Source: Paenibacillus sp. MAEPY2
GTDB taxonomy: Bacteria; Bacillota; Bacilli; Paenibacillales; Paenibacillaceae
Length of the DNA stretch: 64,000 bases
Assembly (NCBI RefSeq): GCF_000499205.1
Contig: NZ_AWUK01000026.1
Location: 124,001 to 188,000 of the forward strand
Reading direction: 5' to 3'
A program made the translations under genes and the position numbers. Positions 9,375 through 16,823 of the stretch are shown one piece after another. Position 1 is the first letter of the stretch, and every line of letters begins with the position of its first letter. Below the pieces are notes generated by a model. The model was not told the origin of the DNA, made no database searches, and saw only the letters and a list, made by a program, of their open reading frames with translations.

Positions 9375-9917
9375 TCATTTCGCTTCAAAAGACATTTTTA
9401 TTAGTCTTTCTTCTACTTGATTTCGAATATCCTGATCCAAAATTCCGACTCCAAAAATCTCTGAAAACCATAGCCCATCTGTAGCTAATTTGATAATAGC
9501 AGCATTTACGGGATCAATGCCATCATTTAAAATATCTTCTTGAAGAATGTTATTTTTTTTATTGTATGCTGCAAGTAATTCCGGCTTCGAGAATAACACG
9601 GCCAAAAGTGCTGTACACAAGGCTGCCGTCGTTTTGGAGTCATGGAAGGTCGTTTCGATATAAGCCCTGCTCCATTTTCCGGTTTCATCTATGCTTTCGC
9701 TTGATTTTTGCTGTAGTTCCGATAAAAACGTATCCCCAAATTCCTCGATCATGGCTGTAACAATTGCCTCTTTATTCGGAAAATGATGAAGCAATCCCCC
9801 CTTACTTACTCCCGCATGTTTAGCTACAGCTTCCAACGTTAATTTTTCCATGCCCAGATGTTCGACAATATATGATGCTGATGCCAAAAGCTCATGACGT
9901 CTTGAATTACTTCTCAA
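9375..9917 (-). CDS. TetR-family regulator of the SMR efflux operon
   Basis: This repressor has 180 residues. The N-terminal helix-turn-helix is at about 25-50 (TLEAVAKHAGVSKGGLLHHFPNKEAIV), and the C-terminal part is the all-helical ligand and dimer domain. Translation probably starts at the TTG at 9917, preceded by GGAGG. It is the third gene of an SMR-SMR-TetR operon with a 27-base gap to the second SMR gene. The operator at 10688-10701 upstream of the operon is the likely autoregulatory site. Confidence 0.9.
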   Translation of the reverse strand: MRSNSRRHELLASASYIVEHLGMEKLTLEAVAKHAGVSKGGLLHHFPNKEAIVTAMIEEFGDTFLSELQQKSSESIDETGKWSRAYIETTFHDSKTTAALCTALLAVLFSKPELLAAYNKKNNILQEDILNDGIDPVNAAIIKLATDGLWFSEIFGVGILDQDIRNQVEERLIKMSFEAK

Positions 9918-9944
9918 AAGATAACCTCCTTCATATACGTTTAT

Positions 9945-10295
9945 TTATGACTGACTTGCGTTTGATGATTTGACGGGACTTTTGGATAAGTTTAAAAGCA
10001 CTACTCCCCCAATGACCAAAAAGAGTCCAATTCCCGACAGAATGTTAAAAGGATCGTTCCATAAAATGACGCCAAGCAAGGCGGTTAATGCTGTCCCTGC
10101 ACCTGCCCATATGGCATATGCGGTGCTCAAAGGAATGGTTTTCAAACACATCGTCAAAAAATAAAATGACAAAGACATTCCAACAACAAGTCCAATTGAA
10201 GGAAGCAGATTCGTGAATCCTTCCAACAATTTTAGCATGGTTGTACCGAAAACTTCAGTTATAATGGCAATGCCAAGTGCAAAATAACCTTTCAT
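9945..10295 (-). CDS. SMR-family multidrug efflux subunit
   Basis: This small membrane protein of 116 residues has four transmembrane helices and the conserved membrane-embedded Glu in helix 1 (FALGIAIITEVFGTTMLKL). It is a proton-coupled exporter of cationic drugs or a similar amphipathic substrate. Paired SMR genes usually form heterodimers of opposite topology, as in the EbrAB and YkkCD pairs. It follows the first SMR gene by 20 bases. Confidence 0.92.
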   Translation of the reverse strand: MKGYFALGIAIITEVFGTTMLKLLEGFTNLLPSIGLVVGMSLSFYFLTMCLKTIPLSTAYAIWAGAGTALTALLGVILWNDPFNILSGIGLFLVIGGVVLLNLSKSPVKSSNASQS

Positions 10296-10315
10296 TGTTC
10301 ATCCTCCACTCTTGC

Positions 10316-10636
10316 TCAGCTATGAGCCAATTTCATAATCACGACCCCAGCAATGATTAAAATTAAAGCTGAGATTTTCCTGATGTTCACGCTCTCTTTA
10401 TAAAATACAATTCCAACGAGTGCCGTAAGAGCAGTTCCCACACCCGACCACGTTGCATAAGCGGTCCCTAGCGGAATGGTTTTTAAAGCTAGAGAAAGAC
10501 AAAAGAACGCTGTGCTCATGCCCAAAATTAGCCCTATTATCGGAAGTTTCTTTTGGAACCCATTGGATAACTTCATCATGGAACTTCCAAAAACTTCGGA
10601 TACGATTGCCAAACCTAATAAAAAATACGCACCCAT
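10316..10636 (-). CDS. SMR-family multidrug efflux subunit
   Basis: The protein has 106 residues and four helices, with the active-site Glu in LGLAIVSEVFGSSMMKL. AGGAGG precedes the ATG. It is the first gene of the SMR-SMR-TetR operon and a paralogue of the next gene, so the two probably act as a heterodimer. A palindromic operator lies about 50 bases upstream. There is no guanidine-type riboswitch in the leader. Confidence 0.92.
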   Translation of the reverse strand: MGAYFLLGLAIVSEVFGSSMMKLSNGFQKKLPIIGLILGMSTAFFCLSLALKTIPLGTAYATWSGVGTALTALVGIVFYKESVNIRKISALILIIAGVVIMKLAHS

Positions 10637-10687
10637 ACATGCATTCCTCCTAATGTATACGTAAAGAAATTCACCCTAGTTAACTAT

Positions 10688-10701
10688 ACCGTCTGGACGG
10701 T
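10688..10701. promoter_or_regulatory. TetR operator of the SMR operon
   Basis: ACCGTCTGGACGGT is a perfect 6-2-6 palindrome in the short leader upstream of the SMR-SMR-TetR operon. Its position and symmetry suit a TetR-family dimer, so the operon's own TetR is the likely ligand. Confidence 0.7.
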
Positions 10702-10771
10702 TTGTTTGCAAAGTTTTTATAGTATCTTTATGCATGCTTGCCATTATCAATGTTCTCACGCAACTTTGGTA

Positions 10772-10790
10772 TAGCTATAGGCTATAGCTA
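10772..10790. promoter_or_regulatory. Perfect inverted repeat upstream of metE
   Basis: TAGCTATAGGCTATAGCTA is a perfect 9-1-9 palindrome, 81 bases before the metE start. No S-box, T-box or cobalamin riboswitch core was seen in the leader, so this palindrome is the best candidate operator for metE. LysR-type methionine regulators in other Firmicutes use similar AT-rich dyads, but the binding protein here is unknown. Confidence 0.5.
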
Positions 10791-10870
10791 GATATAACTT
10801 AATGGAATTACTTTATAACCCAAGATATGTGATAACTTTTTGGTAACATATTGTAGAGGAGTTTTACTTA

Positions 10871-13162
10871 ATGGTGAGAAGCAGTGTATTGGGATATCCA
10901 CGAATTGGTGCCGATCGGGAATGGAAGAAAGCTTTGGAGGCATTCTGGTCAGGCAAGCTGGAAGAAACAGAGTTTCAAGCACGATTACAGGAAATCCGCT
11001 TAGATCACTTGCGCAAGCAACAAGAAAAAGGAATCGATCTTATTCCTGTCAATGATTTCAGTTATTACGATCACATTCTAGATACAGCCGTTATGTTCGG
11101 AATTGTACCAAAACGGTTTGCATATGATGGTGGCGCTGTACCTTTGTCTGTCTACTACGGAATTGCCCGGGGAACGAAAGATGCAGCAGCAAGTGAAATG
11201 ACAAAATGGTTTAACACCAACTATCACTATATCGTGCCTGAACTGGACGGAGCCTCCCCTGCACTTACGGAGAATAAGCCCCTTATTGCTTATCGTGAAG
11301 CCAAAGAGAAGCTCGGTATTGAAGGCAAACCGGTTCTTGTCGGACCTTTGACTTTCCTGAAGCTGTCCAAAGGATACGATAAATCCGAAACGAACGCTTG
11401 GCTGAATCGCCTGCTTCCGCTCTATGTACAAGTGCTTCAGGAGCTTGCAAACGAAGGTGTTCAGTGGGTACAGATTGACGAGCCAATCCTTGTTACCAAA
11501 ACAAGTGATGCTGACCTGCAGTTGCTGAACAAAATTTATGAGACGTTTGCAGCTTCTGTACCAGGTCTGAACATTATGCTGCAAACCTACTTTGAATCCG
11601 TAGAGAACTATAACAACATTATTGCCCTACCAGTTCAAGGTATCGGACTTGATTTTGTACACGGGGCGACGGGCAACATTCAATCCATTCAGGCGTCCGG
11701 TTTCCCGGCGGATAAAATTTTGGGTGCTGGGGTTATTGACGGCCGTGGGATCTGGAAAGCTTCTTTGCCAGGAAAACTGAAGCTGCTAGATGAACTGGCT
11801 GAACTCGTAACACCTGAACGCTTATTCGTTCAATCCTCATGCAGCTTGCTTCATGTTCCGGTAACGACAGCGCGTGAAACTAAACTCACATCTGAACTTA
11901 AGAATGCTCTCGCATTTGCAGATGAAAAGTTGGACGAGATTGTTCTGTTGACGAAAGCATTGTCTTCAAGAAGCACTGAAATTATCGCTGAGATTGAAAA
12001 ATCCGATCGTACGATTCAGGCTCTCCAGCAATCCGAGGAACGCAATCGTGTTGCTGTTCAAGAGGCTGTTGCATCACTCCGTATTCAACAGCCGGAACGC
12101 TCCCGTCCGTTTGCCGAACGTCATATCGCGCAGCAGGAAAAATGGAAATTGCCACTTTTCCCGACAACAACCATTGGCAGCTTCCCACAATCCGCTGAAG
12201 TGCGTAAAGCACGTCAATTGTGGCGTAAGGGTGAGGTGAACAATGAGCAGTATGCCGCCTTTATCCGGGATCAAATTGATATCTGGATCAAAATTCAGGA
12301 AGAGATCGAGATTGATGTTCTCGTACATGGTGAGTTTGAGCGTACCGACATGGTAGAGTTCTTTGGCGAAAAACTTGCAGGATTTGCTTTCACCCAATTC
12401 GGATGGGTACAATCATACGGTTCCCGTTGTGTCAAACCACCAATTATCTTTGGAGACGTAGCATTTACGGGGGAAATGACCGTAGAAGAAACCAAATATG
12501 CACAGTCTCAGACACAGCGTCCTGTAAAAGGAATGCTCACCGGACCAATTACCATCATGAACTGGTCGTTTGTACGTGAGGACATCCCGCGCGAGCATAT
12601 CGCTTATCAATTGGCGTACGCACTGAGACAAGAAGTTGAAGCACTGGAGCAAGCAGGTATTGGCATGATCCAGGTCGACGAGCCTGCGGTTCGCGAAGGA
12701 TTGCCACTGAAGGAATCGGAGCAAGCCGATTATCTGGCATGGGCGGTCAAAGCATTCCGCATTTCCACTTGCACGGTTCAAGATACAACTCAAATCCACA
12801 CGCATATGTGCTATTGCGAATTCCATGACATGATTGATTCCATCGAAGCGATGGATGCCGATGTTATTTCGATCGAAACATCCCGCAGTCACGGGGAACT
12901 CATTCATAGTTTTGAGTTGAACACGTATAAACTGGGCATTGGACTTGGTGTATACGATATCCATAGCCCACGTGTTCCAAGTGTAGATGAAATGACGAGC
13001 ATGATCGAACGCGCCTTGCGTGTATTGGACCCTAAACTGTTCTGGATTAATCCGGATTGCGGTCTCAAAACACGTGGCCTCGAAGAAACTGTTGCTTCCT
13101 TGCGCAACATGGTTGATGCAACCAAGATTGCCCGTGAAAAGCACGTTGCAACAACGGTTTAA
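10871..13162 (+). CDS. metE: Cobalamin-independent methionine synthase
   Basis: The enzyme transfers a methyl group from 5-methyltetrahydropteroyltriglutamate to homocysteine in the last step of methionine synthesis. It has 763 residues, the full family length. The N-terminal (MetE_N) half opens SSVLGYPRIGADREWKKALE. The C-terminal half holds the zinc-ligand motifs THMCYCEFHD and WINPDCGLKTR and the substrate motif TIGSFPQS. GAGGAG lies upstream of the ATG. It is monocistronic, with a strong terminator after it, and is divergent from the SMR operon. Confidence 0.97.
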   Translation: MVRSSVLGYPRIGADREWKKALEAFWSGKLEETEFQARLQEIRLDHLRKQQEKGIDLIPVNDFSYYDHILDTAVMFGIVPKRFAYDGGAVPLSVYYGIARGTKDAAASEMTKWFNTNYHYIVPELDGASPALTENKPLIAYREAKEKLGIEGKPVLVGPLTFLKLSKGYDKSETNAWLNRLLPLYVQVLQELANEGVQWVQIDEPILVTKTSDADLQLLNKIYETFAASVPGLNIMLQTYFESVENYNNIIALPVQGIGLDFVHGATGNIQSIQASGFPADKILGAGVIDGRGIWKASLPGKLKLLDELAELVTPERLFVQSSCSLLHVPVTTARETKLTSELKNALAFADEKLDEIVLLTKALSSRSTEIIAEIEKSDRTIQALQQSEERNRVAVQEAVASLRIQQPERSRPFAERHIAQQEKWKLPLFPTTTIGSFPQSAEVRKARQLWRKGEVNNEQYAAFIRDQIDIWIKIQEEIEIDVLVHGEFERTDMVEFFGEKLAGFAFTQFGWVQSYGSRCVKPPIIFGDVAFTGEMTVEETKYAQSQTQRPVKGMLTGPITIMNWSFVREDIPREHIAYQLAYALRQEVEALEQAGIGMIQVDEPAVREGLPLKESEQADYLAWAVKAFRISTCTVQDTTQIHTHMCYCEFHDMIDSIEAMDADVISIETSRSHGELIHSFELNTYKLGIGLGVYDIHSPRVPSVDEMTSMIERALRVLDPKLFWINPDCGLKTRGLEETVASLRNMVDATKIAREKHVATTV

Positions 13163-13200
13163 GTTGAATAGATAAAGAATTCAAGTATTCGTTTATAAAT

Positions 13201-13236
13201 GGCGGACATTCCTATGCTATGGAATGTCCGCCTTTT
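13201..13236 (+). terminator. metE terminator
   Basis: A perfect 12-base-pair stem, GGCGGACATTCC/GGAATGTCCGCC, with an 8-base loop, followed by TTTT, 38 bases after the metE stop. Confidence 0.9.
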
Positions 13237-13239
13237 AAT

Positions 13240-13470
13240 ATCACCTTTTCGCTGTCTGCTCAGCAAAATAATTCAGTTTACCTTTCACTCTTAATTGTTT
13301 ATCAATCATTTCAGTTGTAACTCTCATCATGTTCCTTTCCTTTCGGGAGTTCTCTAAATCCGCTTCGCAAGTAGTTGAACATGTCATCCAAATATCGATC
13401 CAACATCATCTCCTCAGGGGAATCCGTTGTCCCCTGCCCTGGAAGCAGCACGTTGCCGCTCTCAGTTCTC
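13240..13470 (-). pseudogene. Possible remnants of a regulator and a following gene
   Basis: Just after the ligase stop, in another frame, an open stretch reads LLPGQGTTDSPEEMMLD then RYLDDMFNYLRSGFRELP and ends KGKEHDESYN. It resembles a TetR-family C-terminus. Its end overlaps a 30-codon frame (MMRVTTEMIDKQL...) that starts after AAAGGAAC, resembles an alpha/beta-hydrolase N-terminus, and stops early. The two would be the surviving ends of a coupled regulator-hydrolase operon. Identification is tentative because neither piece has a diagnostic motif. Confidence 0.3.
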
Positions 13471-14514
13471 ATCAATGGCGAGCTCGATGAGCTGGTTAAG
13501 AATATTTGCATAAGTCATGCCGCTAGCTTGGAGCATGTTGGGATAGCGGGACTTCGATGTGAAACCAGGTATCGTGTTGACTTCATTGAACACAATTCTT
13601 CCGTCAGCGGTCAGGAACATATCTACTCGGGCAAACCCTCTGCATCCAAGCGTTTTATAAATAGTCAGAGCGCTCTCTTTAACCTTCTTGGCAGTGTCCT
13701 CATCAATGCGGGCTGGCAAATGAATCTTCGAACTGATCAAGGAGTACTTTTCCGAGAAGTCAAAAAAGTGCCCCTGTAGCTCAATCTCATCAATCATGCC
13801 GATTATGGGATCAGAATTGCCCAAAACAGCACAACCCACTTCAAAACCGTTAATATTTTGCTCAATGACAACTTTGCTGTCGTGTATGAAGGCGTGTTCA
13901 GTTCCGTTAATCAACTCTTGCATATTGTTCACCTTCGATATGCCTAATGACGATCCTGATCTAGCCGGCTTAACAAAGAGTGGGAAGCCCAGTGCTTCTA
14001 TTGCTGATAACACTTCTTCCATCCGTTCACTCCTATGTATTGTAAGGGAACACGGCGTATCTATGCCCGCTGCCTGCACCAGGTTATGAGCCAGTTCCTT
14101 GTCCATACATAACTCAGAGGATAACATGCCACATCCAACAAACGGTACACCCGACAGTTCCAATAATCCTTGCAAGGTTCCATCCTCACCGTATTTGCCG
14201 TGAAGCACTGGAAACACAACATCAATCGGTGTTACATGATATTCCGTATAAACAAGCTCAATGAGTCCTCTGACTTCTCTACTTGGCGAGAAAAAGGATG
14301 GGATACAACTCGGATGTAAATGCCATCGATCATTGCGAATATCCTCAACCGTTCCACTATATCTGAGCCAAGAACCTTGCTGTGTAATTCCAATTAACAC
14401 AAGATTGTATTTTTCGGTATCTAAATTTTCAATCACTGAAGCGGCTGAACTCAAAGATACGTTATACTCACCTGAACATCCGCCAAACAATACCGCAATC
14501 GACTTCTTCTGCAT
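13462..14514 (-). CDS. D-Ala-D-Ser-type ligase, VanC/VanG-like
   Basis: This cytoplasmic ATP-grasp ligase of 350 residues should join D-Ala to D-Ser for glycopeptide-resistant peptidoglycan precursors. It has the family start VLFGGCSGEYNVSLSSAASV, FPVLHGKYGEDGTLQG, the ATP-site KPARSGSSLGISKV, and NEVNTIPGFTSKSRYPNM. The last motif has SRYP, as in Van ligases, instead of the SLYP-like form of housekeeping Ddl. The omega-loop reads FFDFSEKYSLISSKIHLPAR. EKY in that place fits D-Ser types, whereas VanA-type D-lactate ligases differ. AGGAGG lies upstream. The racemase and VanXY genes precede it, which supports the D-Ser assignment. A specialised D-Ala-D-Ala ligase cannot be excluded. Confidence 0.82.
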   Translation of the reverse strand: MQKKSIAVLFGGCSGEYNVSLSSAASVIENLDTEKYNLVLIGITQQGSWLRYSGTVEDIRNDRWHLHPSCIPSFFSPSREVRGLIELVYTEYHVTPIDVVFPVLHGKYGEDGTLQGLLELSGVPFVGCGMLSSELCMDKELAHNLVQAAGIDTPCSLTIHRSERMEEVLSAIEALGFPLFVKPARSGSSLGISKVNNMQELINGTEHAFIHDSKVVIEQNINGFEVGCAVLGNSDPIIGMIDEIELQGHFFDFSEKYSLISSKIHLPARIDEDTAKKVKESALTIYKTLGCRGFARVDMFLTADGRIVFNEVNTIPGFTSKSRYPNMLQASGMTYANILNQLIELAIDEN

Positions 14515-14568
14515 CTTAAAAGCCTCCTAAAATGTGATATGAAACTAAATCATCCTTATTGCTATAAC

Positions 14569-15375
14569 TTAATTTTTGGAGAAAGACGTTACAATGAATC
14601 CTTCACAATTCGTTCCTGATATCCGATAAGAATCACAACTCAAGATCGGGATATGGCTGGATGTCCCTTTATCCGCGGGAACATAATATATCTGGATTGT
14701 CATGTCCTTTTCTTTAATCGTAAGCTGCTCTCCAGAGTACCGATATTGCTGTACAAAATCGATGTATTCCTCTAAACATAGATTGTTTTCTTCCATGATT
14801 TTGGAATGGGGATATCCTACATATCTAAAATGCCAAGGCTCATAAGCAATACGAGTGATTGATTCTTTTTCTTGTTTATATCGAAGAATAAAACCGAATT
14901 GTATGGCATGTTGTCTGAAGGACTTGTAAATGCCCGTATCCGGAAAGGAAGGAGCAATAAAATCGATATTCGATTTCAATTTCCCCACATCGATAGCCAA
15001 CCCCGTTTGGTGTTCACTATGGTCAGGCAAGGCTACGTATTTGGAAGTATATTCGGAACCCTGTTCTATCAAACAATCTTGATAGATTTGGACTTGATCT
15101 TCTTTTGTTCGATATGCGCTGACGGTGACAATTTCATCCGTCCCCCCACAAGCTTTAAGCAGAGCATGAAATTGTTTGAAACACTGTTTCTCCAGAAGCA
15201 TCTCGTTATTTAACTTCTTTATTGAAGGTAAAGAATCCAATGACTCTAGTTGATGGACTTGTACTTGACTTCTGATTGGGTTTTGATCATTTATTAACAC
15301 TAAGTGCCCTTGAAATAATTCTTCGTTACTTACGCTGATTTCAATATGTTTTTGTACGACTTCCCGTGATTTCAT
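14569..15375 (-). CDS. VanXY/VanY-type D,D-peptidase
   Basis: This zinc peptidase of 268 residues should cleave D-Ala-ending dipeptides or pentapeptides so that only D-Ser-ending precursors remain. The VanY-family motifs are present in order: SAYRTKEDQVQIYQD, SEHQTGLAID (zinc His and Asp) and EPWHFRYVGYPHS (catalytic Glu and zinc His). No signal peptide or membrane helix is visible, so it should be cytoplasmic like VanXY. It is longer than VanXYC because of an extra C-terminal domain of about 75 residues. I use the ATG at 15375 with GGTGGGGAG upstream, not the GTG at 15390. It overlaps the racemase end by 35 bases. Confidence 0.85.
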   Translation of the reverse strand: MKSREVVQKHIEISVSNEELFQGHLVLINDQNPIRSQVQVHQLESLDSLPSIKKLNNEMLLEKQCFKQFHALLKACGGTDEIVTVSAYRTKEDQVQIYQDCLIEQGSEYTSKYVALPDHSEHQTGLAIDVGKLKSNIDFIAPSFPDTGIYKSFRQHAIQFGFILRYKQEKESITRIAYEPWHFRYVGYPHSKIMEENNLCLEEYIDFVQQYRYSGEQLTIKEKDMTIQIYYVPADKGTSSHIPILSCDSYRISGTNCEGFIVTSFSKN

Positions 15376-16495
15376 GATGAAACTCCCCACCTTCTTTATA
15401 AATTCGTAATACTCTGTCCGTGATGGAACTCGTTATTTCTTGAGAGACACCACCGATATGATTGGCCAGTTCCTGAATCGGAATTTCCTGCTCACCTGAA
15501 TAGCCAATGAAGGTCACCTTTGATCCTTCCGGAAAATACATCGGAAGCTTGACCATCAATTGATCCATGGAGATTTTCCCTATAATTTCTGCACGATACC
15601 CTTCCACCAACACCTCCGAATTTTGCATTCTCTGCGACCATCCATCGGCATAGCCGATAGGCACTGTTCCGATCCATTGATCTGAGTCTGTTTGATAAGC
15701 ATTGTTGTAGCCCACATATTCGCCTTTTTTTAATTTTTTCGTTTGTAATAATCTACTGTGCATACTGAATGCCGGCTTTAGTTGGATGTTAGGTACTAGT
15801 TTTTCCGGATAAAAGCCATAGATTGCAGCTCCTATTCGAGCCATATCCATACACAATTCCGGGAATCGAAGTGCTGCTACACTTCCCGCACAGTGATAAT
15901 GATTGATTGGAATCCGTGACATACTGCTCCATTCTTTCATTTCCAGGAAGCGTTGAATCTGAAGCTGTAGATAACGGTTGTCTGCCTCACCTGCAGTCGC
16001 GAAGTGGGTATAGAACCCGTCGACTACTACATCTGGTGCTCTGAGCCAAGGAACCATTTCAAGCCACTCTTCTTGCGTGCGTATACCTATTCGCCCAAGT
16101 CCAGTATCCATTTTCACATGCACAGATAACTTATGCGGGGTATGAATAGGCTTGTATTTTCTCATCTCATGAAACCATGACGCTTGTGTAACGGTCAGCA
16201 TCAACTCATGTTCTAGAGCCAGAGGTACAAGTTCGGGACGAATCGGAGTCAAAATGAGAATCGGTTGTTTTAAGCCGGCAGTTCTAATGCGGATGGCTTC
16301 TTCAATGAATGCACACGCTAAATAATCCGCGCCTGCCTCTACTGCTTCTTTGGCTGTCTCGATATCTCCATGCCCGTATGCATTTGCTTTAACAACTGCC
16401 ATTAATTTGGTCGAACGGGGTAAAAATTTGCGGATCTGTATGACATTCTTACGAATTTGCGTTAAATCTATTTCAGCCCAAGTATCTCGGTACAT
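15341..16495 (-). CDS. VanT-like serine/alanine racemase, soluble
   Basis: This fold-III PLP racemase has 384 residues. It has the PLP Lys36 in VVKANAYGHG, the catalytic-Tyr region YVGYNNAYQT and SMDQLMVKLP. In the C-terminal segment EITSSITDRVLRIY, aligned with Alr EIPCTISYRVPRIF, the gate Tyr (Tyr354 of the Geobacillus enzyme) is replaced by Asp360. VanT serine racemases carry Asn there, and that change is linked to serine use. Unlike VanT it lacks the N-terminal membrane domain. It is first in the racemase-VanXY-ligase operon, so D-Ser supply is the likely role. Serine specificity is an inference; it could also be an alanine racemase. Confidence 0.8.
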   Translation of the reverse strand: MYRDTWAEIDLTQIRKNVIQIRKFLPRSTKLMAVVKANAYGHGDIETAKEAVEAGADYLACAFIEEAIRIRTAGLKQPILILTPIRPELVPLALEHELMLTVTQASWFHEMRKYKPIHTPHKLSVHVKMDTGLGRIGIRTQEEWLEMVPWLRAPDVVVDGFYTHFATAGEADNRYLQLQIQRFLEMKEWSSMSRIPINHYHCAGSVAALRFPELCMDMARIGAAIYGFYPEKLVPNIQLKPAFSMHSRLLQTKKLKKGEYVGYNNAYQTDSDQWIGTVPIGYADGWSQRMQNSEVLVEGYRAEIIGKISMDQLMVKLPMYFPEGSKVTFIGYSGEQEIPIQELANHIGGVSQEITSSITDRVLRIYKEGGEFHHEITGSRTKTY

Positions 16496-16572
16496 CCGAA
16501 GGATCTCCTCAACCGAATAAATGGTTTATTTTTAATTACTATTTTCAATAGATCCGCATATGCACTTTTCAT
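16468..16572 (-). CDS. Possible leader peptide of the van-like operon
   Basis: This 34-codon frame (MKSAYADLLK...) begins 8 bases after a perfect AGGAGG, a better ribosome site than that of the racemase. It ends 28 bases inside the racemase gene in another frame. It is rich in Lys, Ile and Leu and has no recognised domain. It could couple translation to the racemase or be the stub of a lost membrane protein. Only codon conservation in relatives could decide whether it is real. Confidence 0.4.
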   Translation of the reverse strand: MKSAYADLLKIVIKNKPFIRLRRSFGCTEILGLK

Positions 16573-16729
16573 TATTAGGCCTCCTAAAGCTGTGAATGTA
16601 GTGCGTTGAATTGATTTAAGTGTATATTAAGGCCACTTCAGCTCCTATCGATCAAACTTACACAAAACTGACAACGATGTAAGATTACAGATTTGCACTT
16701 CCCCACATCTCATAGTTACAACAAAAAAA
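16573..16729 (-). promoter_or_regulatory. Leader and probable promoter of the van-like operon
   Basis: About 160 bases separate the last upstream terminator from the first ribosome site of the racemase operon. It contains the inverted repeat CTTACA-N15-TGTAAG (16657-16683). No clean -35/-10 pair was found. The TCTGCAYTT-type element seen before three nearby envelope genes is absent, so this operon probably has a different regulator. Confidence 0.35.
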
Positions 16730-16746
16730 GCCGCCAATAGGGCGAC
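16730..16746 (-). terminator. terminator, GTCGCC family
   Basis: On the minus strand, stem GTCGCC/GGCGGC is followed by seven T residues. It is a second terminator behind the sigma/anti-sigma operon and insulates the van-like operon from read-through. Confidence 0.7.
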
Positions 16747-16794
16747 TCGTAAAAGATAACGGAAATGGACTTCAGATAATAAAGTCTACAAGAA

Positions 16795-16818
16795 GAAGCC
16801 TGCGCTACGGCAGGCTTC
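16795..16818 (-). terminator. terminator of the sigma/anti-sigma operon
   Basis: Perfect 9-base-pair stem GAAGCCTGC/GCAGGCTTC with a 6-base loop and a short T-rich tail, just after the anti-sigma stop codon. Confidence 0.75.
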
Positions 16819-16823
16819 TTTCA

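Noticed and set aside
10702..10870. S-box, T-box or cobalamin riboswitch before metE
   Set aside because: None of the conserved cores of these RNAs could be found in the leader.
12074..13144. Long minus-strand frames opposite metE
   Set aside because: They are codon-bias shadows of metE and carry no domain or start signal.
16573..16729. A copy of the TCTGCAYTT response-regulator element before the van-like operon
   Set aside because: TCTGTAATC is present but the second half, the spacing and the -10 box do not match the three clear sites.
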